DNA from: Alteriqipengyuania_B sp035481675 | GTDB lineage: Bacteria > Pseudomonadota > Alphaproteobacteria > Sphingomonadales > Sphingomonadaceae | DNA length: 64,000 bases | Direction of reading: 5' to 3' | Assembly: GCF_035481675.1 (NCBI RefSeq) | Contig: NZ_JAYJJW010000001.1 | Span: forward strand, 1,426,001 to 1,490,000 | In this document: positions 17,506-26,664 of the stretch, in pieces | Layout of the letters: every line of letters starts with the position of its first letter | How positions within the stretch are numbered: position 1 is the stretch's first letter | The notes under the pieces: generated by a model | Databases searched by the model: none | Seen by the model: the letters and a program-made list of their open reading frames with translations, nothing else | Told to the model about the DNA's origin: nothing | Made by a program: the position numbers and the translations under genes

Positions 17506-18515
17506 GCTGCCTCCGTGAGCGCGAGCAGCGCATCCCGCTTGGCGAGCAATTCCGCATGATCGGCCGTGCGGGCGGGCGAGCCTGTGGCAGCCAGCGCCCG
17601 ATCGAGCCGCGCCTTGCCGGTCTCCGACAGGGCGGGCAGCCGGTCGACTAGGCCCTGCTGGTCCTCCATCTTCGCCCAGCAGTTGAGCACGATGTCGCAC
17701 CCCGCCGCGATGGCGCGCGCGCCGCGTTCCGGCACGGTGCCCTCCAGCGCCTGCATGTCGATATCGTCCGTCAGCAGCAGCCCGTCGAAACCGATCCGCC
17801 CGCGGATGATCTCGCGGATCACCGTTTCGGACAGGGTCGCCGGATTGTCCGCATCCCATTCGGTGAACAGCAGGTGGCCGGTCATGCCGACGGGGCAATC
17901 GTTGAGCGAACGGAAGGGCGCGATGTCGGTCTCCAGCTCCTCCGCCCCGGCGGTCACCGTCGGCATCGACTTGTGCGTATCGACATAGGTCAGGCCGTGG
18001 CCCGGCATGTGCTTGATGCAGCCGACCACCCCTGCGCGCTCCAGCCCCTGCAGGATCGCGCGGCCGAGCGCGGCGACCTGCATCGGTTCGCTCCCCAGTG
18101 CGCGGTCGCCGATCACGTCGTGGGTGCCGGGCCGCCGCACGTCGAGCGGCGGGTGATAGGTGCAATTGATGCCGACCTCCGCGAGGTCCGCCCCCAGCGC
18201 TTCGGCGTTGACGCGGGCTGCCTCGATCGCGCTCGCGGGGGCGAGGCGGTAGAGCGCGTCGAACTTCTCCCCGGCGGGATAGGGCGGCCAATTGGGCGCT
18301 TTCATCCGCTGCACGCGGCCGCCTTCCTGGTCGATGGATACCAGCACGTCGCGGCCGTGGATGCCCCGCAAGTCGTCCGTCAGCGCGCGAAGCTGGTCCG
18401 CTGTGTCGATATTGCGACCGAACAGGATGTAGCCCGCCGGATCGACCTCGCGGAAAAAGCCGCGTTCCGCGTCGGTCAGGCTGGTGCCGGAAAGGCCGAA
18501 AATCGCCGGTGTCAT
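17502..18515 (-). CDS. nagZ: Beta-N-acetylhexosaminidase NagZ (GH3)
   Basis: A 337-residue cytoplasmic family 3 glycoside hydrolase that removes N-terminal GlcNAc from anhydromuropeptides in peptidoglycan recycling. It shows the NagZ hallmarks: SIDQEGGRVQRMK, IKHMPGHGLTYVDTHKSMP with the His/Asp acid-base loop, and LLLTDDIDMQAL with the nucleophile Asp. The ATG at 18515 (MTPAIFGLSG) is preferred to 18551. Its products can also signal beta-lactamase induction in other bacteria, but no ampR-like gene is nearby. Overlaps scpA by 4 bases. Confidence 0.94.
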   Translation of the reverse strand: MTPAIFGLSGTSLTDAERGFFREVDPAGYILFGRNIDTADQLRALTDDLRGIHGRDVLVSIDQEGGRVQRMKAPNWPPYPAGEKFDALYRLAPASAIEAARVNAEALGADLAEVGINCTYHPPLDVRRPGTHDVIGDRALGSEPMQVAALGRAILQGLERAGVVGCIKHMPGHGLTYVDTHKSMPTVTAGAEELETDIAPFRSLNDCPVGMTGHLLFTEWDADNPATLSETVIREIIRGRIGFDGLLLTDDIDMQALEGTVPERGARAIAAGCDIVLNCWAKMEDQQGLVDRLPALSETGKARLDRALAATGSPARTADHAELLAKRDALLALTEAA

Positions 18516-18605
18516 CGCCGTGACGCTGGCACAGGCGATGCGGGCCGACAAGCGCGCCCCGCGCCCCGGCTGTTCAAAAACCGGGCCGCCGAGCCGCGAG
18601 TGCGC

Positions 18606-19295
18606 TCAGTTCTTAACCTGGCAGTCGATGCCGGCGTTCTTCAGGCGGCCGCACAGCGCATTCGCCTCGCCCGCGCTGCCGGCCATCGCGCGAAGGGCGA
18701 ACAATGTGCCGTTGTCGACCTCCATCTGCACGATCGAGCGGCTGACGCCGTTCAGCACGTCGGTCTTGCTGCGCAGCGCATTCCACGCCGTTTCGGCGTT
18801 CTGGCGCGAGGAGAAGGCGCCCACCTGCACGCCGACCCCGCTGGCCGCAGCGGCAGGAGCTTCCTCTTCGCCCGGCTGGCGGCGGTCGATGCTGGGCCGC
18901 GCGGTTTCGCTGGCGGCGATCCGACCTTCGGTTTCGCGGCCCTCCCCCTGTTGCGGGGCGACGTCGCCGGTGCCTGCGGCCAGCTGGCCGCCAGCATCTT
19001 CGGGACGGGATTTGATCGGGCCTTCGGGGCTTTCGATGGTGCTGCCGTCCGCTACCATTTCGGGATCGGGTCCGGCGCGGGTCAGGGCCCAGATCGCGCC
19101 GACGACCGCGGCAACGACCAGCAGACCGATGACTGCAATCCCGACGATCCGACCGGTATCGACCGTGCCGGCCTCCTCGTCCTCGTCACCTTCGAGCCAA
19201 GGAAGGTGCTCGTCCTCGTCGGCGAATTCGAGGCGTTCTTCCTCGTGCCCGGCATCGTCGTATTCGTGCTCGTTCTCGTCGCCCCAGGACGTCAT
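18606..19295 (-). CDS. SPOR-domain cell-envelope protein
   Basis: About 229 residues. A strongly acidic N-terminal cytoplasmic region (Glu/Asp runs, residues ~5-45), a single membrane helix (IVGIAVIGLLVVAAVVGAIW), a low-complexity periplasmic linker, and a C-terminal SPOR domain (GVGVQVGAFSSRQNAETAW ... CGRLKNAGIDCQV). SPOR domains bind denuded glycan at the division septum. The ATG at 19295 sits 8 bases behind GAGGAG; the GTG at 19301 overlaps the argS stop but is too close to that site. The position between argS and nagZ is typical of sphingomonads. Confidence 0.88.
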   Translation of the reverse strand: MTSWGDENEHEYDDAGHEEERLEFADEDEHLPWLEGDEDEEAGTVDTGRIVGIAVIGLLVVAAVVGAIWALTRAGPDPEMVADGSTIESPEGPIKSRPEDAGGQLAAGTGDVAPQQGEGRETEGRIAASETARPSIDRRQPGEEEAPAAAASGVGVQVGAFSSRQNAETAWNALRSKTDVLNGVSRSIVQMEVDNGTLFALRAMAGSAGEANALCGRLKNAGIDCQVKN

Positions 19296-19297
19296 GG

Positions 19298-21058
19298 TCA
19301 CAGCTCCTCGACCGCCTGCACCCCCAAAATGGCGAGGCCATTGCGGAAAACCTGCCCGATTTGGTCGGCGAGATAAAGCCTCGCTGCCGTCAGGGCGTCA
19401 TCCTGTGCCACGATGATGCGCTTTTCCGGGTCGTCGTTGCCCGCGTTCCAGAAGGCATGGAAGGCCGCCGCGAGGTCGCCGAGGAAGAACGCGATGCGGT
19501 GCGCCTCGCGCGCCTTGGCCGCCTGCTCCACGATGCGCGGGAACTGCGCGGCCTGCTTCACGAGCGCGATTTCGTCCTCGCCCAAGCGGTCGATCGCGGC
19601 GGAATCGGGCCGCACGCCGGCCTCTTCCCCCTTGCGCAATGTCGAATGGATCCGCGCGTGGGCATATTGCACGTAGAAGACCGGGTTGTCCTTCGAGGCC
19701 TCCACAACCTTAGCGAAGTCGAAATCCATCTGCGCTTCGGGCTTGCGGGTCAGCATAGTGAAACGCACCACGTCCTTGCCGACTTCTTCGACCACTTCGG
19801 CGAGAGTGACGAAATTGCCCGAGCGCTTGGACATCTTGACCGGTTCGCCGTCGCGCAGCAGCTGGACCATTTGCACCAGCTTCACGTCGAAAGGCACCTC
19901 GCGCCCTTCCATCTGCGCCAGCGCGGCGACGGCGGCCTTGATCCGCTTCACCGTGCCCGAATGGTCCGCGCCCCAGATGTCGATCAGCGCATCGGCGCTT
20001 TCCGCCTTCTGCATGTGATAGGCGAGGTCGGCGCCGAAATAGGTCCACTTGCCGTCGGACTTGCGGATCGGGCGGTCCTGGTCGTCACCGAATTGCGTGC
20101 TGCGGAACAGCGGCAGTTCTACCGGCTCCCAGTCGTCGAGCGTCTTGCTCTTGGGCGCTTCGAGGATGCCGTCGTAGACCAGCCCTGCCTCGCGCAGCTT
20201 GGCCTCGGCCTCGGCCGGCTTACCGGCGGCCTGCAATTCGGCTTCCGACGCGAAGGTTTCGTGATGGATGCCGAGCGAGGCGAGGTCCTGCCGGATCACT
20301 TCCATCATCGCCGCGACCGATGCGGTGCGGAAAATCTCCAGCCATTCGCTTTCCGGCTCGTCGGCGTAGCGGTCGCCGAATTCCTTCGCCAGCGCCATGC
20401 CCACCGGCTGCAGGTAGCTGCCGGGATAAAGGCCTTCCGGGATCGTCCCGACATCCTCGCCCAGCGCCTCGCGGTAGCGCAGGTGGGCGGAGCGGGCGAG
20501 CACGTCGACCTGGCCGCCGGCATCATTGACGTAATATTCGCGCGTGACGTTGTGGCCTGCGTATTCAAGCAGGCTGGCGAGCGCATCGCCGACCACGGCG
20601 CCGCGGCAATGGCCCATGTGCATCGGCCCGGTCGGGTTGGCGGAAACGTATTCCACGTTCACCCGCTTGCCCCCGCCCATCGCGCTGCGGCCGTAATTGT
20701 CGCCGAGCGCCTCTATCGCGGCGAGCTCGCCCAGCCACATCGACCGGTCGAGCCGCAGGTTGAGGAAGCCGGGCCCTGCGATCTCGACCCCCGCGACGCC
20801 ATCTTCGGCGCGCAGCCTGTCGGCAATCGCCTCTGCCAGCGCGCGGGGATTGGTCCCGGCAGGCTTGGCGAGGACCATCGCGGCGTTGGTGGCAAGATCG
20901 CCGTGGGAGGGATCGCGCGGCGGTTCGACGCTCACGTTGCGGCGGTCGAGCCCTGTGGGCAGCATGCCGCCATCGACCAGCGCATCGAGCGCGGCATCGA
21001 CGCGGGCGGCGAGGCGGGCGTGGATCGTGAGTGTGTCGGTCATCTGGCTATCGGTCAT
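19298..21058 (-). CDS. argS: Arginyl-tRNA synthetase
   Basis: A 586-residue class I aminoacyl-tRNA synthetase charging tRNA-Arg. It has the N-terminal Add-1 domain, the HIGH-type signature NPTGPMHMGHCRGAVVGDAL, the KMSKS-type loop VKMSKRSGNFVTLAEV, and a C-terminal DALR anticodon-binding domain ending in ...RNGLAILGVQAVEEL. An ATG at 21043 is an equally plausible start; neither has a strong ribosome binding site. First gene, or close to it, of the argS-SPOR-nagZ-scpAB-tatABC block. Confidence 0.96.
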   Translation of the reverse strand: MTDSQMTDTLTIHARLAARVDAALDALVDGGMLPTGLDRRNVSVEPPRDPSHGDLATNAAMVLAKPAGTNPRALAEAIADRLRAEDGVAGVEIAGPGFLNLRLDRSMWLGELAAIEALGDNYGRSAMGGGKRVNVEYVSANPTGPMHMGHCRGAVVGDALASLLEYAGHNVTREYYVNDAGGQVDVLARSAHLRYREALGEDVGTIPEGLYPGSYLQPVGMALAKEFGDRYADEPESEWLEIFRTASVAAMMEVIRQDLASLGIHHETFASEAELQAAGKPAEAEAKLREAGLVYDGILEAPKSKTLDDWEPVELPLFRSTQFGDDQDRPIRKSDGKWTYFGADLAYHMQKAESADALIDIWGADHSGTVKRIKAAVAALAQMEGREVPFDVKLVQMVQLLRDGEPVKMSKRSGNFVTLAEVVEEVGKDVVRFTMLTRKPEAQMDFDFAKVVEASKDNPVFYVQYAHARIHSTLRKGEEAGVRPDSAAIDRLGEDEIALVKQAAQFPRIVEQAAKAREAHRIAFFLGDLAAAFHAFWNAGNDDPEKRIIVAQDDALTAARLYLADQIGQVFRNGLAILGVQAVEEL

Positions 21059-21133
21059 GGCCGCGCGCGGTAGCGGCTTAACGACAGGGAGGGAAGCTTA
21101 CGCGCAGATCGGGCTGCGCGAAGGCGGTATCGC

Positions 21134-21781
21134 TCAGCGTGTGGCGTTATAGCGCAGTTGGCTTTCGTCGAGCTGGAATCCAACCAGCAGTTCGAAAGTG
21201 GCGCGGGCGATGGCGGCGCGCACTTCCGGCTTCGACAGCGGGTCGACTGCGGCCTCCACTTCGCCCGGACGGCGGCGGCGGGTGATTTCCTGCTCGATAT
21301 CGGCGGGCAGCGCTGCCGCGGCGCGGTTCACGAAGGCGCCGGCCTGGCCGCTCGCCTGCGCGCGCTCCTGCCCGTCGGCGAAGTTCACGGTGACGGTGCC
21401 AACCTGCTTGGAGACGACCGAGCGGCCCGCCTGCAGCACCGTGGAGAAATAGGGCAGCTGCACACTGCGCGCCCCGCGCGTGTCGGTGCGGCGGGCGAGC
21501 ACGTCGAACGTGGCGCCGGCATAGATCTGGTCGCCCGTCTCGTCGCAGGTGGTGCGCACGTTGGTGATGGTCGCGGTCACGTCCATGTCCGCCAGCGTCC
21601 GCCCCGTGCCGTTGAACGTGGTGATGTCGCCGGTGAAATCGGGCACGCCCACGGCCGGACACAGCGAGCGCGCGGTCTGGATGCCGACGCCGTCTTCCAG
21701 CACGATATCGCCGCTCGACCGGCACGCGCCGAGCGTGGCGGCAAGGACGATGGCAGCAAGTGCGGCGTTACGAGCGATCAT
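21134..21781 (-). CDS. Conserved hypothetical lipoprotein
   Basis: A 215-residue protein with a lipoprotein signal ending in LGAC (Cys 20). The mature part is soluble and probably beta-rich (residues ~45-150, with TARSLCPAVGVPDFTGDITTF and ATITNVRTTCDETGDQIYAG). A helical Arg-rich C-terminus resembles an anchoring tail. No named domain was recognised. It is 75 bases upstream of argS in the same direction and could be cotranscribed. Likely a sphingomonad-lineage envelope lipoprotein of unknown role. Confidence 0.7.
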   Translation of the reverse strand: MIARNAALAAIVLAATLGACRSSGDIVLEDGVGIQTARSLCPAVGVPDFTGDITTFNGTGRTLADMDVTATITNVRTTCDETGDQIYAGATFDVLARRTDTRGARSVQLPYFSTVLQAGRSVVSKQVGTVTVNFADGQERAQASGQAGAFVNRAAAALPADIEQEITRRRRPGEVEAAVDPLSKPEVRAAIARATFELLVGFQLDESQLRYNATR

Positions 21782-21885
21782 TCCGGGGCAATTCCTTCTA
21801 GCGTATCGCGCGGCCGGTCATCGGAGCGCGACGGCGCGCGTCCTAGCCCTTTCGCAGGCGCGCCACAACCGCTAGAGGCGGGTCC

Positions 21886-22878
21886 ATGAACGCCCCCTTT
21901 CCAAATCCCGACACACCGCAAGCGAACCCCGATGCGCGCGGCATGCCCGCCCTGAAAGTCCTCGTCGCCTCCCCGCGCGGTTTCTGCGCCGGGGTGGACC
22001 GCGCCATCGAGATCGTCGAACGCGCGATCGATCGCTACGGCGCCCCGGTCTTTGTCCGGCACGAAATCGTGCACAACCGCTATGTCGTCGACGAGCTGAA
22101 GGCGAAGGGCGCCGTCTTCGTGGAAGAACTGGACGAGGTGCCCGACGGCGTGCCCGTGGTGTTCAGCGCGCACGGCGTGCCCAAGGCGGTGCCGGCCAAG
22201 GCGGAAGAGCGCGGGCTGGACTATCTCGACGCCACCTGCCCGCTGGTCAGCAAGGTCCACCGCCAGGCCGAACGCCAGCTGGAAAAGGGGCGCCACATCA
22301 TCTTCGTCGGCCACGCAGGCCATCCCGAAGTCATCGGCACGCTGGGCCAGGTGCCCGAAGGTACGATGACTCTGGTCGAAACGATCGAGGACGTCGCTCG
22401 GCTTGATTTCCCGAAAGAGGAGGAGCTTTCCTTCCTCACCCAGACGACCCTGTCGGTGGACGACACGGCGGAAATCGTCAGCGCCCTGCAGACGCGCTTC
22501 CCGAATATCGTCGGACCCAAGGCAGAAGACATCTGCTACGCGACCTCCAACCGGCAGGCGGCGGTAAAGGCCATCGCGCCCTCGTGCGACCTGGTGCTGG
22601 TGATCGGCGCGCCCAATTCCTCGAACTCGCTGCGGCTGGTCGAAGTGGCCGAACGCTGCGGCGCCGATGCGAAGCTGGTCCAGCGCGGGGCAGAGATCGA
22701 TCCGTCCTGGCTTGACGGGGTCGGCACGCTCGGCCTCACCGCCGGCGCTTCCGCCCCCGAAAAGCTGGTGCGCGAAGTGATCGACCGGCTGGCCGAGTTC
22801 CGCACCGTCGACGAGGAGAAGGTCCGCACCGTCGAGGAAAAGATGGTCTTCAAGCTGCCCCGCCAGCTGATGGACTGA
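21886..22878 (+). CDS. ispH: 4-hydroxy-3-methylbut-2-enyl diphosphate reductase
   Basis: A 330-residue 4Fe-4S enzyme, the last step of the MEP pathway, giving IPP and DMAPP for isoprenoids such as ubiquinone and carotenoids. The three cluster cysteines sit in SPRGFCAGVDRAIEIVE, LDATCPLVSKVHRQ and EDICYATSNRQ. The active-site blocks FVRHEIVHNRYVVDEL and FVGHAGHPEVIGT are present. About 25 extra residues precede the core, so a later start cannot be excluded, but the ATG has AGAGGCGGG in front. thrB follows after 7 bases. Confidence 0.96.
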   Translation: MNAPFPNPDTPQANPDARGMPALKVLVASPRGFCAGVDRAIEIVERAIDRYGAPVFVRHEIVHNRYVVDELKAKGAVFVEELDEVPDGVPVVFSAHGVPKAVPAKAEERGLDYLDATCPLVSKVHRQAERQLEKGRHIIFVGHAGHPEVIGTLGQVPEGTMTLVETIEDVARLDFPKEEELSFLTQTTLSVDDTAEIVSALQTRFPNIVGPKAEDICYATSNRQAAVKAIAPSCDLVLVIGAPNSSNSLRLVEVAERCGADAKLVQRGAEIDPSWLDGVGTLGLTAGASAPEKLVREVIDRLAEFRTVDEEKVRTVEEKMVFKLPRQLMD

Positions 22879-22885
22879 TGCCGCG

Positions 22886-23851
22886 ATGGCGGTCTACACC
22901 CAGCTTTCGGCGGGAGAGATCGCGGCCTTCCTCGCCCGCTACGACGTCGGCGAGCCGCAATCGGTGAAGGGCATCGCGGAAGGCGTTTCCAACAGCAACT
23001 GGCTGGTGGAGACGACATCCGCGCGCTTCATCCTAACCCGCTATGAACACCGCACGGACGCGGCGGACCTGCCCTATTTCCTCGGCCTGATGGACCACCT
23101 GTCGGCCCGCGGCTGCCCGGTGCCGCGCACGATCCACGATGCGGCAGGCGAATCGATCTCCGAGCTCGCCGGTCGACCGGCGGCCTTGATCGAATTCCTG
23201 CCCGGCCTCTCCATCGACGATCCGGACGAAGCGCAGGCCCGCAGCGTCGGCGCGGCGCTGGCGGGCATCCATTCCGGCGCGGAAGGCTTTGCCGGGGAGC
23301 GCGCCAATTCGCTCGGCCCGGAGCAGGTGGCCGCGATGTTCGATGCGATGGGCGAGGACGCGCTCGGGCAGATCGATCCCGCCCTGCCCGGATTCGTTGC
23401 CGGCGAGCGGGCTTTCGTCGCCACGCAGTCTTTCGCGGAGCTGCCGCGCGGCACGATCCACGCCGACCTGTTCCCCGACAATGTGCTGATGCGCGGGACC
23501 AAGGTCGGCGGCCTGATCGATTTCTACTTCGCCTGCACCGATCATCTAGCGCTCGACCTTGCCACCACCCACGCCGCGTGGGCGTTCGACCCGGAAGGCG
23601 AATTCCGGCCCGCGATCGGGGCGGCGCTGGTGCAGGGGTACGAAGCGGCGCGGCCCATCTCCGGCCCCGAACGGCTCGCCCTGCCCGCCCTTGCGCGGCA
23701 GGCCTGCCTGCGCTTCGTCGCCACCCGTGCGCAGGACTGGCTGGCGCATGACGGATCGGTCCTCGCCCCGCGCAAGGACCCGATGGATTTCGTCCGCCGC
23801 GGGCAGGCCTACGAACGGCTCGGCACGGCGGCATTCGGAGTTTCGCAGTGA
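22886..23851 (+). CDS. thrB: Homoserine kinase (type II, ThrB/APH-like)
   Basis: A 321-residue kinase of the aminoglycoside-phosphotransferase fold that phosphorylates homoserine for threonine synthesis. Motifs are GIAEGVSNSNWLVETTSARFIL (nucleotide loop and Lys/Arg region), HADLFPDNVLM (catalytic loop) and GLIDFYFACTDHLALDLATT (metal-binding Asp). This class replaces the GHMP-type ThrB in many alphaproteobacteria. It lies between ispH and rnhA, and its TGA overlaps the rnhA GTG by 4 bases. Confidence 0.93.
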   Translation: MAVYTQLSAGEIAAFLARYDVGEPQSVKGIAEGVSNSNWLVETTSARFILTRYEHRTDAADLPYFLGLMDHLSARGCPVPRTIHDAAGESISELAGRPAALIEFLPGLSIDDPDEAQARSVGAALAGIHSGAEGFAGERANSLGPEQVAAMFDAMGEDALGQIDPALPGFVAGERAFVATQSFAELPRGTIHADLFPDNVLMRGTKVGGLIDFYFACTDHLALDLATTHAAWAFDPEGEFRPAIGAALVQGYEAARPISGPERLALPALARQACLRFVATRAQDWLAHDGSVLAPRKDPMDFVRRGQAYERLGTAAFGVSQ

Positions 23852-24297
23852 AGCAGGTCGAATTGTTCACCGACGGCGCGTGCAAGGGCAATCCCGGCCC
23901 CGGCGGCTGGGGCGCACTGCTGCGCCTTGGCCGCCACGAAAAGGAACTGGCGGGTGCGGAAGCGGAGACGACCAACAACCGCATGGAGATGACCGCCGCG
24001 ATCGAGGGGCTGCGCGCGCTGACCGAACCGTGCGCCGTGGCTCTTTATACCGACAGCAAGTACCTGATCGACGGGATGACCAAGTGGATCGGCGGCTGGC
24101 AGAAGCGCGGCTGGGTCAACGCCAGCAAGAAACCGGTGCGCAACGCCGACCTGTGGCACGAACTGATCGAGCTGGCCGAACGGCACGACATCGCGTGGAA
24201 CTGGGTGAAGGGCCATTCCGGCCACCCGGAGAACGAGCGGGTGGACCGGCTGGCAAGCGACGCCGCAGACGAGATCGCCCGCGCCGGGCGGCGGTAG
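23848..24297 (+). CDS. rnhA: Ribonuclease HI
   Basis: A 149-residue enzyme that cuts the RNA strand of RNA-DNA hybrids, removing Okazaki primers and R-loops. The DEDD active-site residues are visible in VELFTDGACKGNPGPGGWGA, TTNNRMEMTAAIEGL, ALYTDSKYLI and NERVDRLASDAA. HSGHPENERVD carries the conserved His. It starts with GTG in a GTGA overlap with thrB, a common pairing in alphaproteobacteria. Confidence 0.96.
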   Translation: MKQVELFTDGACKGNPGPGGWGALLRLGRHEKELAGAEAETTNNRMEMTAAIEGLRALTEPCAVALYTDSKYLIDGMTKWIGGWQKRGWVNASKKPVRNADLWHELIELAERHDIAWNWVKGHSGHPENERVDRLASDAADEIARAGRR

Positions 24298-24342
24298 GGC
24301 CGCAACTCTCGCACCCCCACCCCCGAAAATTCAATCAGCCCG

Positions 24343-24519
24343 TTAGCTGTCGTCCATCGTGTCGGCGCCCGGACCGTTCTTCTTGATCGACTCGATGGCA
24401 TTCTTCGCGCCGGTCTTGGACGCGTAACCCTCGGTCCAGAAGATCGCCTCGGAATTGTACATGAAGTAGGCCACGAACTCGCCGGCCTTGTTCTTCTTGA
24501 TCTTGAAATGATGCGCCAT
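24343..24519 (-). CDS. YegP-like DUF1508 small protein
   Basis: A 58-residue protein (MAHHFKIKKNKAGEFVAYF...). It matches the DUF1508/YegP pattern: a strand with FxIKKNKAGEFVAYFxYNSE, then EGYASKTGAKNAIESIKKN. The fold is a short beta-sheet plus helix, and no biochemical role is established to my knowledge. A good ribosome binding site (AAGGGAG) precedes the ATG. Short inverted arms (TATCA/TGATA, 24557-24568) lie upstream. It is transcribed away from the FAD oxidoreductase stop and convergent with rnhA. Confidence 0.85.
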   Translation of the reverse strand: MAHHFKIKKNKAGEFVAYFMYNSEAIFWTEGYASKTGAKNAIESIKKNGPGADTMDDS

Positions 24520-24577
24520 CCGTGGGTCTCCCTTGGTTGTTGATCCGGTGACACCCTATCAAATGATATGAAGTTGG

Positions 24578-25699
24578 CTAGGGCGCGAAGCGCGACGGTG
24601 CGTAGAGGTCCGCGTCCAGCCTTTCCGTCATCGTATCGCGCGGCCTCCCGAGCAGGAGCTGCGCGCCGAGCCGCGCGGCGGCCGGCGCGGTCTGGATGCC
24701 ATATCCGCCCTGCCCGGCGAACCAGAAGAAACCGCCAACTTGCGGGTCGAAGCCGTAGACTGGCAGGCGATCCGGCGCGAAGCTGCGCAGGCCGGCCCAT
24801 TTGCGCTCCACCCGCAGCGGTTTCCACGTCGTCACCGCCTCCAGCCGGTCGATGGCGAGCGCGACGTCCATTTCCTCCGGTGCTGCGTCGCAGGGGGCGG
24901 ACGGCGTCTCGTCATGCGGGCTCAGCCACAAGCGGCCATTCTCCGGCTTGAAGTAGAAGCCGCCATTGATGTCGAGGCACAGCGGCATGTCGGCGGGCGG
25001 CGCGGGATCGGTCTGCAGCTGCACGACCGTGCGGCGCAGCGGCGCGATGCCGAGCGGGCGCGCACCGGCGATTTGCGCCAGCATATCGGCCCAGGCGCCC
25101 GCAGCGTTCACGAGCGTCCCTGCGGACAGCGTGTCGCCGCCGGCGAGGTCGAGCGTCCAGCCGTCGGCGCTCCTGTTCGCCGCGACGACCCGCGACCGGG
25201 TCAGCAGCGTCACCCCGCCCTTACGCGCCAGGCCAAGGTAATGCGCGTGGAGCCCGCCGACATCGATATCGGCGCAGTCGGGCTGGTCGATGGCGCGGTC
25301 CCATTCGGCCCTGAGGCCGGGGACGCGGCTTTCGAGCGCTGCCCGGTCGATGCGGGAGAAGGTTGCGCCGGTGTCCGCGAACCGCCCCTCGAAGCGGTCG
25401 AGCGCACCCTCGTCCCCTTCGCGCGCAAGATAGAGCGCGCCGCGGCGGCCGAGGAAGCCGCCTTCGCGCAGGTAGGATCCTGAGGCGAGCGTGAGCGGCA
25501 CGATCTCCGGCCCGCCGTAGCATTCCTCCCAGAAAGCCGCGCTGCGCCCCGTCGCGTGGTAGCCGGGCGCATCCTCCGCCTCGAGCAGCGCGATGGAGAG
25601 CTTGGCCCCATTCGTGCAGGCCGCACGCGCGCATTCGGCGGCGAGGCTGGCCCCCGCCATGCCTGCACCGACGATGGCGATGTCGAAACGCAGGCTCAC
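24578..25699 (-). CDS. FAD-dependent oxidoreductase (DAO / glycine oxidase-like)
   Basis: A 373-residue flavoenzyme of the D-amino-acid oxidase/dehydrogenase superfamily. The N-terminal dinucleotide motif is IAIVGAGMAGASLAAECA; TLVNAAGAWADMLAQIAG is the second FAD segment. The C-terminal GGFFWFAGQGGYGIQTAPAAARLG is typical of DAO proteins. Substrate is not evident; glycine/sarcosine or a D-amino acid is the family norm. It begins with GTG in a GTGA overlap with the alpha/beta hydrolase upstream, so the two are translationally coupled. Confidence 0.82.
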   Translation of the reverse strand: MSLRFDIAIVGAGMAGASLAAECARAACTNGAKLSIALLEAEDAPGYHATGRSAAFWEECYGGPEIVPLTLASGSYLREGGFLGRRGALYLAREGDEGALDRFEGRFADTGATFSRIDRAALESRVPGLRAEWDRAIDQPDCADIDVGGLHAHYLGLARKGGVTLLTRSRVVAANRSADGWTLDLAGGDTLSAGTLVNAAGAWADMLAQIAGARPLGIAPLRRTVVQLQTDPAPPADMPLCLDINGGFYFKPENGRLWLSPHDETPSAPCDAAPEEMDVALAIDRLEAVTTWKPLRVERKWAGLRSFAPDRLPVYGFDPQVGGFFWFAGQGGYGIQTAPAAARLGAQLLLGRPRDTMTERLDADLYAPSRFAP

Positions 25700-26664
25700 T
25701 GTTTCGGCAGCGTCTCGTCGAGGAAGGCGTCGATCTCGCCCAGCGCGCGGTCGCGCACGCCGTCCACTTCGCGCAGGATCTCGTGCCGGGCTTCCGTGCC
25801 GAAGCGGACCAGCGTGGCATTCGGCATCCGCTCGATGGCGCGCTCCACCGCAGCGTGGCTGACGAGCTTGTCGTGCGAGGTGGAGATCGCGACGGTCGGC
25901 ACGCGCACCGCCTCCAGCACGCCGGGGCGGTCGAGGCCGCGTACCGAGGCATAGGCGCGTTCGACCCAGCCCCAACTGCCGGGCCCCATGACGAGGCCGG
26001 GGCGCTCGGTCCGCCACCACTGCTCGTCGGCATAGCGATCGTCGTCGTGGGTCAGCAGCTTTTCGCGCCCTGCAGGTATCTCGCCCGGCTTCTCGCTCCA
26101 CTTCCACGCCGGCCGCTTCGGATCGCCGATGGCGATCATCAGCTTCGCAAAGCCGTGGGCGACGGGAAGCGGCAGCGGCGGACCGGTGAAGCCGAGCATG
26201 GGCGCGGACAGAACCAGCGCGTCGGGCGCTGCGGCACCGTCCACCACGGCGCGCAGGGCAAGGTGGCCGCCCATCGAATGGCCGCACAGGACATACGGGC
26301 CGGGCGTTTCCGCAACCCAGCTGTGCCAGAAGCCCTTCAGGTCCGCGATCCAGGTGCCGAAGTCGTCGACATGGCCGGTGACCTCGTCGCCGCCCAGCCG
26401 CCCGGACAGCGCCTGCCCGCGCCAGTCGATCGCGGTGACGTGCCAGCCCCGCGCCGCCCAATGCTCCAGCGTTTCGAGGTATTTCTCGTAGAAATCGCCG
26501 CGCCCGGGACAGAACAGCAGCGAACCGCGCGGATTTCTGGCTGCGAAATCGATCCGCCGGATCGCGTGGCCGTCGGCTGCTTTCCAGACGCTTTCCCGCG
26601 CAATTGCGGGAATTACGCGGCCCGCAGTGCGCTCCGCGGCATCGGTGTTGCTGGTTTGGCTAAT
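25696..26664 (-). CDS. Alpha/beta hydrolase (lysophospholipase / monoacylglycerol lipase type), apparent AUU start
   Basis: The frame encodes a serine hydrolase with RGSLLFCPGRGDFYEKYLE, AIDWRGQALSGRLGG, the nucleophile elbow VLCGHSMGGHLAL and a C-terminal VAISTSHDKLVSH segment. The final His is probably in RHEILRE. The N-terminal part from residue ~20 onward is plainly homologous protein, yet no ATG, GTG or TTG occurs in frame between the upstream stop at ~26743 and the Met of the nucleophile elbow. A near-perfect ribosome binding site (AGGAGG, 26675-26670) stands 5 bases before an ATT at 26664. With that start the protein has 322 residues and Ser130 as nucleophile. A sequencing error or a start-codon loss is the alternative. 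Confidence 0.75.
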   Translation of the reverse strand: MSQTSNTDAAERTAGRVIPAIARESVWKAADGHAIRRIDFAARNPRGSLLFCPGRGDFYEKYLETLEHWAARGWHVTAIDWRGQALSGRLGGDEVTGHVDDFGTWIADLKGFWHSWVAETPGPYVLCGHSMGGHLALRAVVDGAAAPDALVLSAPMLGFTGPPLPLPVAHGFAKLMIAIGDPKRPAWKWSEKPGEIPAGREKLLTHDDDRYADEQWWRTERPGLVMGPGSWGWVERAYASVRGLDRPGVLEAVRVPTVAISTSHDKLVSHAAVERAIERMPNATLVRFGTEARHEILREVDGVRDRALGEIDAFLDETLPKQ